Shown here piece by piece: positions 46,413 to 60,300 of a stretch of 64,000 nucleotides of DNA (its first letter is position 1; the number at the start of each line of letters is the position of its first letter). The stretch comes from Neelides folsomi. Taxonomy: Eukaryota > Arthropoda > Collembola > Neelipleona > Neelidae. The position numbers and the translations under genes were made by a program. The notes under the pieces are model-generated. The model ran no database searches. It worked only from the letters and a program-made list of their open reading frames with translations, and was not told where the DNA came from. Location of the stretch: assembly GCA_034687125.1 (NCBI GenBank), contig JAQGBZ010000085.1, positions 124,001 through 188,000 on the forward strand, in the 5' to 3' direction.

Positions 46413-49400
46413 AATACTCTTCTGATTCGATTCAATGACCAAACTTGCATCAATATTACAAAAGTTAATATCTAGATCCTATTTACAATTAGTCGTGGGC
46501 GGAGTGGCACATGAATGGACTTCATTGTCAACAGTCGAGGAGAAAGGAGTAATTTTGGGCATAGTGATTGGAGTTCGTGGGTTAGAGAGATGGGGATGAG
46601 AGCTTGTGCTGAGGGAGATTAACTGAATAATTAAATTCGAGTCTTCGAATATGTATGAGTGGGAAGTCTTGAAGGTTTCCAGAGCTTAGAGACCGGGGAT
46701 TCAGCCCCTGTTTACCCGCCTCATTTGCGGCCGGCCGACGAGGGAAGCTGAAAGGTTGAAGCATTAGTGAGAGCAGATTAGCAACAGAAGGTTTCCTTCG
46801 CTCGGTCCGTCCCTAAGTGGCCTCAAATCCCTTCAAGTCCGCCAATTGCATAAATGGCCAACAATCCGCCTCCATCCAGAATCTCACACCTTATCTGCCC
46901 CTATCAAGTCCACAAAGGACCCACTCAGCTAATTCCCGGATTTCACACCTTTACCCGATTAATTCCTTTACCTTTGTTGAAATCCCTCAGAGCCTTAATG
47001 GGATGCCAAGGTTCACCAGCTACTCTCCATCTCTTCATCTCTGCCTTCCTGAATACGCGTACATAAGTTTCCTCATTTCCATTTTATCCAATCCGCTATT
47101 GAGTTTTGATCTTGAGAGCGATGGAGAAGTGCTAATGTATTCATCATACGCTTTGAAGGCACCCTCGCTCCTAACGACGTTAATGGAAGAAGGGGAGATT
47201 TGAGCACCTTCGGGAGGGAATTGGGAATTGGGCACGCGAAAGTGTTGAAGAACTAAATCCCCTCACTCCCCCACAAAGATAAAAGTATTAATGAATTAGG
47301 ATTGTTTGAACAATGAGCCGCTGGTAACAATGGGGGAGTTGGATCCAGACTATTTTGTATTGGTCATTGAAGGGGATGCTGACGTGTGAGAGTGGCATGT
47401 TCTCATGACATTATTATGTTGTAGAGGAGCCAAGCTAAGCCTTGGTCACTCTTCGGGCCGAGGAGTCCATTTGAGACACTTTGGACCCATTGTGGACGTC
47501 TCTCCCCTGTTTTTATCCTCTCCTTCCCTCCTGTCATGTCGAGCCCTTAATCCCCCGTCATCCTCACACGCATCTGACAAATATACTCCGCACTCTCCGA
47601 ATTCTCTGGACCTAATGAACGGCTCCCCTCCACCACAATATTCAACACTTCTGTATAAACACTCAGGAAGGAGACGTGACATTCCTTCGCACTCACCTCA
47701 ACTCCACATCAATTTGACAATATCTTCAGAATCCCTTAAGATATTTTCCAATGTCCCTTCTCTATTTAATAACTTCGGACCCATCTCTTGTTTCGTCAAA
47801 CTAAATCCCTTCCATTAAGCACCTTAAATATAACTATTTCCTAATCTCTTTCATATTATATTTCAGAATTCCCAGCTTTCTAAAATTAAAAGATTTAAAC
47901 TAAATTGAGTAAATGTAAAGTTATAGCCTATGATCCAAAGTAGGTATACTTAATTACCTACATTCAACTATGCAGAGAACATTATAAAATAATCCTCACT
48001 TTGAAATGATTAATGAGTTTAACCTCATATAAAACTAATGAGCTTAATGCCAATCAATTACAAATACAATCAAATACAATCAAGTTTAGTAGTGTTATTT
48101 ACAAATTAATAGGTATTGAGCCTGTATTTATTTTAGGAATTTATGAGGTCACGCATGAAATATTGCATGGAAATAAATGCGATTCCACGGAGAACTTGAT
48201 ATCCATTCTCATATCACACTCATCAGCTTAAAATTCGGAATGAGTGAGAGGTGAGCAGGGAAAGAGAGAAGTTAATAATAGGAGTTTATAATCCTAAGGT
48301 ATCACATATGGTTTTCAGAGGTTTAAAGCTCCCTTGTGAACGAATGCTAAAAGCATGGAGTTTCAAAGAATGGTTTGGGGATTTGGGAGAATGGAGAGTT
48401 TGTGGTTTCATTCATACAGTCGTATGTAGTTTGAGAGTAAAGTAATAAGCTGATTTCAAAGATTGGATCTCGTATAGGAGGTGGGAGCGAGGATGTAGGA
48501 TTTCCAAGTGGACCCTGGGGCGCGATATAAAAACTGTGTTATTTTCAAGAAAGGCATTTTGTGGAGTGAAATGGAGTGGAGAAGGTACGAAGGCATACCT
48601 ACGTTTATTTTTTAGGGGCATTGACATGAGAGGTGTTGGGGATTAAGGTGGAAGGGATCGATGGCAGGAGCGAAGAGATAATTAAGGATTAGGCTCCGGA
48701 GAGGAAAATGCGTACAAATGACAGATAAATAGGATTAGCGTGGAAGTGGGTTGAGTTTCAAGCCCAGCCAGGTGCTCCGAGTGTCCCTCAAGTGTCGTCG
48801 AGAGCGGCCATTGTGCCCCATCCAATGATTATTTATGAGGTGATGGCTGACGGAGGCGCGGGAGGCCCGACCTCCTCTCAACGTCGCATAAACGTCCAGA
48901 CTGACGTCCCTGTTGTTTCACCCGAGTGATAATGAGAGAGAGAATGCGAGAAGGGCTCGGCCCTTGATTGACACTCCATTGAGCCATGGCAATCATGTTC
49001 TCGGCAGGGAGAGCTAATCCACTCACGAGTCAACCTCACCTCCTCACCATGCAGTTCGGGCTGAGATGGAGCAGCGGCCAGCGTATGGTCCCCATCTCAC
49101 CCGAATTGGCAGGCGGAAGGGGAAGTCTGGAGAAGAGTCGCCGACTGTGTAAACCGAGACGCTGATGATGATGGAAACGAAGATTGGGATGGGACTCATT
49201 GAATTTCGCCGGCTGCCTGCTCCCTCGTCATCATCATTTCATCCAGGATCCACTTACAGGGCTTCAGAAGGTTATTTAAGCAGGATCGATACTTTAAATG
49301 TTATTTTATTAAGAATTGAGAACCTATTCAATCTCGCCATTTGATACGGGTCGTTTCCATTCAGGAAGGAAATATCTCCGAGAGGAATATAGAAGGTGTA

Positions 49401-52000
49401 ATGTCCCGTGTAATAATTTGAGTGTACAGGATTCCTGGGATCGCACAAGCCGAAAGGGTATCAATTTAAACACGCTCTTGAAGAGAGAATAATGGGAAGC
49501 TCTTTCTACTTTTAAATAGGCTCAAAGAGAGGCACGATAAAAAGTATCCGTGTTTGGTTGAGTGACTCATTTGGGAAGGAAGATTCAGTTACGGGTGGAG
49601 ATCCGTGTGGAGGTGGTGAGGTTCTTGTGGTTGCCCTTTCAAATATTTTCACAATTGACTACTGTGAGCCTGGATCTGGTTTCTGGTGTCCGGACGAGGA
49701 TTACCTATCCCTCCTTGCCTTTTTACATTGGCAGGTCAAGGAGTGTCTTCTGTCGTGACACGGGGAGCCTACTCCATTGTTACCCAAATGTTTGCTCTTC
49801 CACTTATCTCCCTTTGAATCAACAGCGAGGTCTCCCTTCCCCTCCCTCCTAATCAAATTACCACTCGTAGAAAATAAACTCTCACGACATACTCACTTCT
49901 TCATGTCAATTTGTCAACTTTCAATATTCACTTTGTTCACCATCCAAGAAGGACTCTTAACCCGACCCTCCTAAATATTAAATTAAACTTTTACCTCCCT
50001 AAGGAGCTTCACAATCTGGAAGTGTAATGGAAACAGGAGTTCTCAGGCTATGAATACTCCCCTTATATTCCTCATACCAGGAATGTATCATTGAATGCAA
50101 AAATAAATATTTCACATTTTCAACGACACTCTCTCTCACGCTTATCGATTCTCCCTTTAGAAACTCCTCTATTCCGTCAATACTCATTACTCGGCACAAA
50201 GAACTCCTTTTCACACTCCCCACTAGTGATACGTAAACAAAACACGCATTTACCTTCCCCTATTATTAAGCATTCGACTCGGGTTGAAGAAAGGGCCCTA
50301 TAAAGGAATTTCTATACAAGCCAGATCCATGAGTATACCATTAGAGTACTTTTCCATATCATGACATCTTTTTTAGCCCGTTACATTTGCAAAGAATTAA
50401 AAATGAATAAATGTATATAATTTGCCATTTACACTCCGAGACGGCTATTAAATTCGCAAGTAATATTTTGATACTCATTCAATAATATTTAACCAATCTT
50501 TGTTTGCATTACCTACCCGAAAATAATTTTTTGTATTATTATTTGTAGTGCATAAGTACCAAGTATTATTTGTAAATTACTATTAAATATTATTTATATT
50601 AATATGATAGCGTTCCGCTATTTGCTCAAAAAATGGGCTCAATAAATAATACTTTTGGGCATCTGGTTTATTGTGAAGGAATATTGTGTGGGTCTGCATA
50701 AAGAAAGGAGGAAAATAAATAAAGAAATAAATATTGATTAGGAATGATTTGTGAGGCGAATTCGTGTTATTATTGCGTTTTACTTGTCTCATTCTGGTCT
50801 AGATTTGAAAAGAAGGAAGATCAATGGGGCAGTGAGGGTGTCGGACGAGATGAATAGACCTGAGTGAAGATGATTTCTCCCTCTTGAAAAGGTAAATGAT
50901 CAATGGTCAATTGTCCAGTAAATCGAAAAATCCAGTTCTCTATTGTGCCTGCGACTTGAGATTCTCCAATTTATTTTGCTCCTGACAAGCGGACGATATT
51001 TTATTTCTCCTCCATGGCTTCCTCTCCCCACCACTCATTACACCGATAATTCAAATCTCTTCACTCGATTACGAACCTCCCTCACCACTTCTCCTGCACG
51101 ACGCTCTCCTCTCATCTTATAATTTGTCAAGATTTTTTGTACACTTTAGCTATAGCCAAGTAATATTGAGGCTATATAGTAGCTCTTGAATTCATTCTTC
51201 TCATCATGTCATCTCTACACGCATCTTCATTTCTTATTACATTTTTGAGGAGACCTCGTTGAGCAAATGAGGATTACGAGAGTGACTATTATATGTGCGG
51301 ATTTTGAGGGCGTCTGCTATCATTTTTCACATCATTAGTCAGGAACTGTCCCCGCGTCCTTGTTGAAGAAACAGACAGATTGTCATAATGGGAAAGAGTG
51401 ACACTCGCCCATCTTCATTAGAGAGCAGAAGTCAAAATCAATAAAGAGAGGACTGAATGTGAAGACGGGCTCCTAATTACTAATCAAATACTCTTCGCTA
51501 ATTTAATGAGAGAGCGATACGTAGTGAAAAACAAACAATTCGTCCGCTAAGCACCTACACATGGGCTCAATCAACACTCACCCAACGTAACTTTTAGCTT
51601 ACTTTATGTAAATTGGAAACCTTAAAGTTTAATTTTTTGTTAAGCCCATCATAAGTCACAAAATGTAACCAATAAAAAGTTAGTTTTCATTTTCTTGCCT
51701 ATTTGTCATTTCAGGCTATTGAATAGCCCTAATATTACAAGCAAGGCATTTATAATATAATACGTAAATATAATTTATTAATTTTGTAATTCAAATTAAA
51801 TGAATTAGTCTTAATAAGACACGATTTATAAAGGGTTTATAAAAAACGTTTTGTTTTGTAAGTATAATTTGCACAAGTAAGAAGTATTATTTTTGATATT
51901 GAGATTTGTTCAATTTGATTGAGGGGTAATAAAAGTAATGAATGTACAAAGGAGATGATGTATCTATATTTGCATTTCTTTCTAATGTCCTCAATGGTAT
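46413..52000. promoter_or_regulatory. No gene seen: proximal Optix downstream region
   Basis: A mosaic of A+T-rich segments (47.8-48.2, 50.3-50.8 and 51.6-52.0 kb) and G+C-richer islands (46.7-47.7 and 48.7-49.8 kb). Short open frames, such as 46,817-47,203 and 47,405-47,818, have no recognisable protein features. The 48.75-49.25 kb block is G+C-rich and looks less degenerate than its surroundings (for example GGCCATTGTGCCCC and ATTATTTATGAGG). It is a candidate cis-regulatory module. This is inference from composition and position only. Confidence 0.4.
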
Positions 52001-55000
52001 TTATTTTCACCCCTACTCACATGTGTGTACTTATGTAAGTGTAAATGGAGATTAAAGGGATAGAAAGAGGGAATTACACCTGCGACTGAATTACAATTTG
52101 CCACAGGGAATAATAAGAATTCTCAGGAATTAATGAGCCTTTTGCTATCAAATTTGATTGGTGGTAGTGAGTGTATGATTATGACAGAGATACGAGTATG
52201 TGAATATAAAGATGTTATTGGAGAGGTTCGAGTGTGAGAATGCCGTGGGTCTGAATCGAGTTGGTGTGTGGAGATGTTACACAATATGGGAGATCATTTG
52301 TTGGGATGACAAACAGAAAGTGATGTGTGGGGAGGGCGGGGGAGGTTCGGAGGGGCCGTATCCCATTTCTATTTATTTATTTACAGCCTACCCACTTACA
52401 CTACCAAATACTCATCCGGCTTATTTTTATAGCCATCCCGATAAATACCCTCATTCCCGTCAAGGAACTCCTGAAGAAGGAGCCGGCAAACAATGGGCCT
52501 CTCCAAGAATGAAAATATTTTGGCTCCAACTCCCACTTCATCTCCAGAGACAGGGTGAGAGCGGAGTGAGCCTGTCATTAATATAATAAAGTATGTAGCA
52601 GCTCTACTAACTGTTTGGAACTGATACTTGCACTCTCATGAAGAACAATTATGGCCAATTCCGCCGTCTGTGGAGGAAGTCGACGCCAGCGGCCGCAGGA
52701 CTCAACGTCTGTATTTCTGCATTTCAACATCTCATAATAGGTAGAAGGAGATCGGGAGTGTGAGTAAAAGTCTGTTTGCATGTAAGTATATTTACAAGTA
52801 CAAAGCAAGGCTGGTATTCTCGCCCTCCACACCAAGAATTCGATGAATGCATTTGGAAAGATAATAATGACGTGAGAACCGTGTCCATTGTCGCTGTGAG
52901 ACCTTTGACGTGACCCCTGAGGATCTTCAGTGAAGGGAGAAGGAGGAGGAGAGAAATCTCCTCCTCCTCCTCGCACAACCAACTTCAATATTTCCCCAAC
53001 TGCCGATTAGACTTAATAATTTCATCGCTCAGTTGGAGGACTCGTTTTTTCCCCACGCAGCGTGAAGGGAGTCTTCGTTGAAGAGTCGTCAATTGACTTG
53101 AATGGACCCACGCATGGCATCAATTACAGGGCTCGAATGGGTCCGTGAAACGGAGTCCCTTTCATTCCCCTTTCACGGGCTCTTCAAGGAGTGGAGTGAA
53201 TGAGGCTGCGGGGCGACTCTCGGGCCAAGACTCCCTCCTTTTGCTTTACGAGACAGGACCTGGATAATTGGCAGCCTCCGCTCATTACTCGATCTCTGAG
53301 GTCAGAGATCCCAAGGCCCGCGGCCTCATTTCCATCCGCAGAGCCCCTGGGACTCCCAACTTCGACTCGAATTGAATAAGGAAAGATTCGGAATCGGAGA
53401 AACTTTTGCTTTGCGAGTTAAAAGTCGGGGAGAAAGGCGCGGTTGTGGGGCCCGGCTCATTCCCCTCTTTTGTAATTCAAATCGGATGAAAATTGAAGGA
53501 TGGGGAGCGGAGGAGTCTGTTATTTTTCACAGAGCCGCCACTCAGATCGCGTAGGAATCCCCGCATTTCGTATTCCGCCCATCGTTACAATCACATTGTA
53601 AAATGCGAAATGGTAATTCCTCGGATGGGGTGTGATGGGTGGCTCATTAGGAGAATTTGATTATGAGGTGGAAGGGACCGTTTAATTCCGCCAGAGAGTT
53701 AGGCCACATTACCCGCTGACTCACACACCGTCCCTTTCCGATGAATGTCAACAGCGTGTCTTGGATCGATGAGATTGTCTTTGCTACCTCGAGCGAGGGA
53801 CGCAGCGGCCACTATACCCATCCTATTGATTCCTGTCCCTCCGAGGTTCGCTCATAACTCTTCCCTTCCTCATTACTCAATTCCCGCCGCTGTCAGGAGT
53901 CGGATATTGCTCTCGCCTACCTATTGACACTCTCGTCCTGAGGCGTGAAGTCAGAGTGGGATTTGGTGAGAGGAAGGATGAGTTGCAGTTTCCCTCATCA
54001 CTTCACTCCCACTTCCTCGGGAGGAAGCTGGAGAGGAAGGCTGAAGGAGGAAATGAGAATGCGACACCCTGGAGAGGGCTTTTGTCCGCCCTCGAGTTAA
54101 TTGGAGAGCCCAGGTGAGCCTCCTCATTGTCCTCCTTCCCTCACCATTATATACCCTAATTGGACAGATAGAAAACTGATACAATAATAGGGCTGAACAA
54201 ATCATCCAAAGGCCGGCGAGGGAATTCGCAACGAGCGGAGGAGGGACTTCACCTCGGCGGCGGCTCAAAGACATGGCGAGTTACCGGCTGACAGCCAGAA
54301 AAGAGTTTTGTTACGGGGAAAAACGACGGGACCAGCAGGGTGGCTCATAACATGACTCCGACACAATATCCCATTCAACAGTTATCTGCTCCTACCCCCA
54401 TTAATATTTTATATCTCTTCATCATCAAGAGGAAGGCCCACAAAAAACTTCTTTCCTCTCTCTCCATACTTTGTTACATATTATTGAACCGAATAAAATA
54501 CTCCGAGCTCACAATTTATGCTCTTTGTTTTCCCTCTTCCAAGGGAGCGGACCGGGGAAGAAGGGTAAGGGACTCCCAGGCATCCGCCTCAATAATCATA
54601 TTCTCCACAATTATTTAAGACCTCGGCCCCCGCTCCTCACTCCATTATCAAAATACACTTCACATAATTCACCTATTTAGGCCAACAAAAAAGGGGATTT
54701 ACAATAGTCCTCCAGTGCTGCACAGGGTGCCGCACATCACAGCTTCGGGAGGAAGAGGAAATTTCTCGGTTGGAATTAAGAAAACATCGAATTGTCTATC
54801 TAATTGTGTTGTTCGACCAGCGATTTACTTGCGTGATCCAAACTTAACTCGATTTTCCAATTTTTATTTAAATACACGCTCACAACACATACTGTGCTTT
54901 TTATTCGAGCCGCAAGAGTCAGGCAACAACATTCAAGACCTCTTAAACCATCGAACATGTTCATTTTATTCAATAAAATTACACAAGCTACATATTTTAC

Positions 55001-58000
55001 ATATAATTAACATAAATCTAAAGTTAAAATATGCTAAGAAATAATTTTAACCATTTTCTACATACTTACACTTATATATCTATACAGATTTGATTTACTT
55101 ATTTAAAATTTTACAATTTAATAAAATAATAAATACGACCCATATTAAAAATCATATGTTTTAATTTATTTTAATTTTTAAATGTTTAATTTAAATTATT
55201 TAAAAGCATAGATTTTTACTACCATATTTTATATAATAGTAAAAACTCTTTAGACAAGTTGGTTCATTATCAAATGTAAAATAAAAGAGATTAAAAAGAA
55301 TTTATTAGAACCTGTAATATAAAAAAGAAAATGGAAATGTATCATGATTTCATGGTTCATAAACAGGAAAATGACAAGAATTTCAATTGTAAATTGCATG
55401 ATGAAAAAAGAGGAAAAGATTTTAAATTGGCTTAGCAAGCATGAAATGTGATTAGGGGAATGGGGCTCATTGGGGGAAGAAACGGAGATATGTAGTAGTT
55501 GGTGTTTGTGTGGAGGCGATCTCATTTGTTGAGAGTATCGTTGACTATTGTGATGTCTCATTAAGTGTGGGAAGAGGTTTAATGTGTGAGTGATGAGTCA
55601 GTGGAGGGTGTGAATAATGGTCTTCGCGCCGCATTGTCGTATCAAGAGGGAGGCGGACAAAAGATCCCTATGGATGTATGGTCACCTGCAATTAAGAATT
55701 TCTCCCCTTTTCACACCATTTATTACTCTCTTCATTGTCTGTCAGTGGGCTCAGCATGGGCCAAGCCCGCCAGCCGGATTCCTCCGTTCCCTCCCGCCGC
55801 ATCGAGGCTTCTCCAATTATTCCGAATTCCTCTTTGTAAATACGCTGAGAGAATGAATAAATAAATATGTTCAATGAGAACGGATATTCATGGTACTGGG
55901 TAAAGGAAAACTGCAGTCTCACTCTTCCCAAAGGAATTGATCTCTATGAATTATTCCAGCCGCCTCCATTGAGCCCCTCAAATTGAAATCTCTTTATGAG
56001 AACCTACGGAGCCGTGGATGGCCACAATAAGACAATGCGCCCAGCAACTCCTCCGCCTCATCGATCCTCGACTGCTCCACACATTGGATCTTTAGGCTCT
56101 CCTGCAGATAATCCTTCATATGAAGATGAGGAGGAGCTTTGAAAGATCACGCGAGTGCGAACATCGGCCTCGACTCCCATTCCGCTGGAATGCGGGCTCT
56201 CAAAGGCCTAATTAAATACGAATTGCGGATTAATTAATTAGTCCGATTCACCGTGAAAGACATGAGGAGTGAGGGGGCAGTTTTAATTTGTAATCCGCCT
56301 CCTCAATCTCTTAATTAAGGGGCTCATTCATTTGTTTAATTAGGTGTCTTCTCCTCGGGACTCTGCTCAACGCCCTGCCAGGGCCTATACTTACATATTA
56401 CATAGGTGAGGGAATTAAAAGGCGAAGAGTCCTTTTTTGCTCCTCCACGGCTAATGATAATGTGGTTAATAAGAAGTAATTTAATGTGTTCTCTTGATGT
56501 ATGGGGCGGAATAATGGGGATTCCATTTGCTCGGAGGAGAGTAACAATGGCTAATTTAATCCGTATCGTTCGTTGATAGAGTGATGGCTCATTCGGCTCC
56601 TTCCTCCCCTCCGCTCCAAAGGTGAGAGTTCGACACGTCGCCCGAAGCCCAAGCCAAACCCTTCCCTTAATCAGATGAGCAAATCCACGAGAACCGAATT
56701 ACAGCCTCCATTCTCAAAGTGTGCTCAACTATTTAGAGACTCCTCACCCTGAATTACAATTTCAATGAGCCACCTCCTCCGCCTTAATTGAGCTAATGAG
56801 CCTAATCTCGGGATTCATTTATGGCTTACTCAAAACTCCGCAGCCACTAACGACGACGTCTGAAAGATAAGGCCCTTTTCAATTTCTTCATCCCACGACA
56901 AGTTTTAGATTGTTGAAAGAAAATCCAATAAATTACTTCCTCAAGAACCAAGAAGTTTAAACAACCACGAGGAAGTAGAAGGAAACAAATTGCGGACGAA
57001 CGACAAATTGAACAACTTGGATGTAAAACAAACAGCTTGTGGGTGCTTAATAATTAAATTATCATTATCATCTTTATGTGCAAGTTTCTTATTAACAATG
57101 AGAGTTTTATTCCCATTTCTCTTGACGTTCAAGTCATAATAAATTACTCTAAAAACCCAAGCTGAAAGAGGCGCTGGAATGATTGTACAGTAACTCTCTT
57201 AATGATCTCTCCCTGAGATTGTGTATATTTGGAGAGTGTTAATGAAGAGAGTCCGATCTTTGTTCAACTAATAAGGAAAGAGTAAAAGGTGATTAAAAGA
57301 AGAGTTATGGGATGAGTAAAGAGATGATGAAGGGTTCTCGGGGCGCGACGCGGCAATATTTTGGCGTTGGGCGGAGGTCGGAAATGTTCATTAAAGGCGG
57401 ATGGTTGATGAGGGTCGGATGACCCAAGGTGGATGGACGGGAGTTGCCCTTGACACCCCGCCGGGAACCTCACCCACACAAGTTTTTGCTGTGGGCGGAG
57501 GAACGAAGCTTTTAGCTCTTAAGAGGTGTCAATTACTCTCCAGCTAACGATAGTCGTCCGTGTCATTATCGCTCTTGTCATCGAAAGCGGGGGGAAGGAG
57601 CAGCTCGAGATGAAGAAGCTACTTAAGCCTCCCCTGACACTCTGTAATTTAACGGTCAAAACTACGAGTGTCGTAATGAAGCGTCTCAGCTCCTGGCGCC
57701 TCCGCCTCTAATTGAATCCTCTCTTCTCCTTACAGGCCCATTTGTTCGACAAAATAAAAAACAATCTCTTCCTTTCTTCTCCATATCTGGCTCACTCATC
57801 TTCTGTCACTCCTCTTGCACCTGTACTTCTCCCGCTCCACTTCCTCCTGGACCTGGGAGTCGCATGGGAAAGGGATCCCGAGCGATTATTCTCCAATTAA
57901 GATCTCAATATAATTCATAAAGAGTCTTTCTTACCTGAGTCGATTAGGTGTCTGAGTACTCACTTTCATCTGTCTGCGGATAGTGGATGATAAATAGCTT

Positions 58001-60300
58001 CCTCGCATGAGACTCGGAGCTCAAAGGCTTTCTTAATCTCTACCAAGGAAGCCTCAAGCAACCGAGTTACATGATTCCTTCAACGCCGCACATCATTAAA
58101 TACCATATAGCCTTACATGGAATATTATCTTGCTATGGGGAGCTATAGTGGATCGTTAAAGGGCAGTCGATTATTGTATAAAATGTGTATCTGCTCCCAA
58201 GTTGAACTCCCGAACCGATTCGCCCCCACATTTGAAGGGGATGGAAAGCGAGTCAATTATATTAATATTCGTCTCGCCTCACCGAGAACATGAACCTGGT
58301 GGAATCATACATACTTTTGTGGTGGAGATTACGGATTAACATAATAAAGCAGAAAGGAGGCTCTGAGCAAGAAGTGAGGAGAGATGAGGGGAGAGATAGA
58401 CATTTCACTCTCGGGTCTGTCTTGTTACAGCCGGGCTGTTTTTTCTCCGCCTCCTTCTCTCGCCGGAGTGAAAGTTGACATTTATTGTCTCTCTGCGAGG
58501 TCGGGGGATTAGGAGGCGAAGGAATCGGAAGAGTGAAGGAATTCCCCTCCCTAATGAAAGGAAAAACTCCTCGTGTTCATGGATGGGAGCCATTAATAAA
58601 AAGAGATGGACTTGCTTCTTCACTATTAATTACCTGACTTTTTGCCTCCTCTTCACACTTCCACTCCCTATCAAGACACCTCCGCCCGAATCATTACCCG
58701 TAAACAGAGAGGCCTGTTCAAACAGAAAGCATCAGCTCCATTCCTCTCAACTGCCGAGAGGGAGAGATGAGTTATGAAGGCTTGGAAGTAATTAAGATGA
58801 GTCTCACTTATTCGAGAACCGAACACGTCTGGGTCATGGGGAGAAACTCTGATGGATTAATGTGGGCCCGATGAGTCAGCTGTGGAATTCAGGTCCAATA
58901 TTACCTGCTCAAATTGAAATGTTTCATCGGTGGAATAAGTGAGGGAGCAGGGCCGCATTGTGAAGATGATAACTTAATAAATATCCATGTCATGTCATTC
59001 GGGAGAATGCTGGCGGACCCTGTTGAAGAGATTGAAGCAGTTGATATGATTCCCCGCCCCGCTGACTCCATCCCCATTCAAATCCCCACTACCTGCGAAT
59101 TTCTTCATTTCCTCCCCTGACTCGACATCTTTTCCTTTCAAGCAAAAAAAGCATGAAGGGAAGGGAAGGTGAGCCGCTTGAATTTCAATATTCCATTTCG
59201 ATAATAAGGTTATAATTGTTGTAATTGGGCCGCCGGGCCTTGTGAGCTTGGAGGAAACGAGAAAAAGTGGAAGGCGCAACTGGTCGTGTCATTCGATTTC
59301 CTACCTCCCACTATGGCACACACTTATTGGAAGTTCCGGTGTAAAAATTCCCCCAAATTTTTCTCTTTGATCTCTCCAAATGAGGTGGAGATGATGGGCG
59401 GAGGAGGCAATGAGACTTCTCACTTCCTTTTTTCTTCCCCTCCGAATCAATGGGAATCGGGAGGGGAGACGTCGCCCTCGGATTTTTCACGGGAGCCCCT
59501 CCTCAAGAGAAGATTAGAAATGTTTGCAGAGTGAGATTACGCTCATTAAAGAGCCGGCGGGAGGGAAGGAAAGAGTCAAGGAAGTTGTAACGTTCGGGTC
59601 AATCCGCCTCCACTCAATTACTTCCTCAAAGAGAGAATCCGAGCTTGGCAAACAGACCCATCACCCCTCAGAAACAAATTAGAATCAAATGAGACAACGC
59701 GGGTCGGTGCTTGAGCACACTCAAGAGTCGTATTATAACTTGACAATGAATCGGAGAAGAATAGGAGTGATTTTAAGAATCCAGACTCAGCGATTTCATC
59801 AATTCCCTATGTGTGCAATTTACATGAAGGTGGAGAAAAGGATGAAGCGCGACCGAGAGCAAGCTTTGACTCCCGGGGGAAATAGATCAAGTCGGCGGCG
59901 AGGCTTAGTGAGTGTTGAATTGGACGGGATTGAGTGATAAAGAAGGAGGAAAGCCGGGAGAGATTTCGCTCATGTGAAGTCGGCTGCTGGAGAACAATAA
60001 CACAGAGTGTAATGTGATGGTAAGATGAGGAGAGGCTGTTGGGAACGGAGGCCTAATGTAATAGATTTCCATCTTCGGCCAGATGGGAAATTTCATGGAA
60101 CTTTGGTTTGAAATAATGTTGTTGAGGTTCCCTACTAAGTACGGCGACGCCAATACCCAAACAATCGGTCCCGGTTGACATCCACCACTCTCTCACCTCA
60201 CCCTCCGATCCCATCACTCAGAGAAGCTCAAAAAATATTCCCCTCCTGTCTTACAGAAAAAAAATGAACTCTGCAGGACGTTCGGCGCTACTCCTCATTA
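52001..60300. promoter_or_regulatory. No gene seen: G+C-rich, motif-dense distal region, probable Optix regulatory domain
   Basis: About 8 kb with alternating islands (52.2-53.9, 54.0-54.7, 55.5-56.9 and 57.2-60.2 kb) that are far richer in G+C than other spacers here, yet contain no coherent coding frame. Open frames overlap on both strands and lack conserved domains. The motifs GGCTCATT/AATGAGCC, TCCGCCTC and TAATTA-type homeodomain cores recur. An A+T-rich gap lies at 54.98-55.45 kb. Developmental transcription-factor genes such as Six3/Optix are often flanked by long enhancer arrays, which is the simplest reading. Confidence 0.4.

Noticed and set aside
52200-52988. Overlapping open frames of about 130 codons on both strands
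   Set aside because: They have no domain, no coherent composition and no splice context. G+C-rich islands produce such frames by chance.
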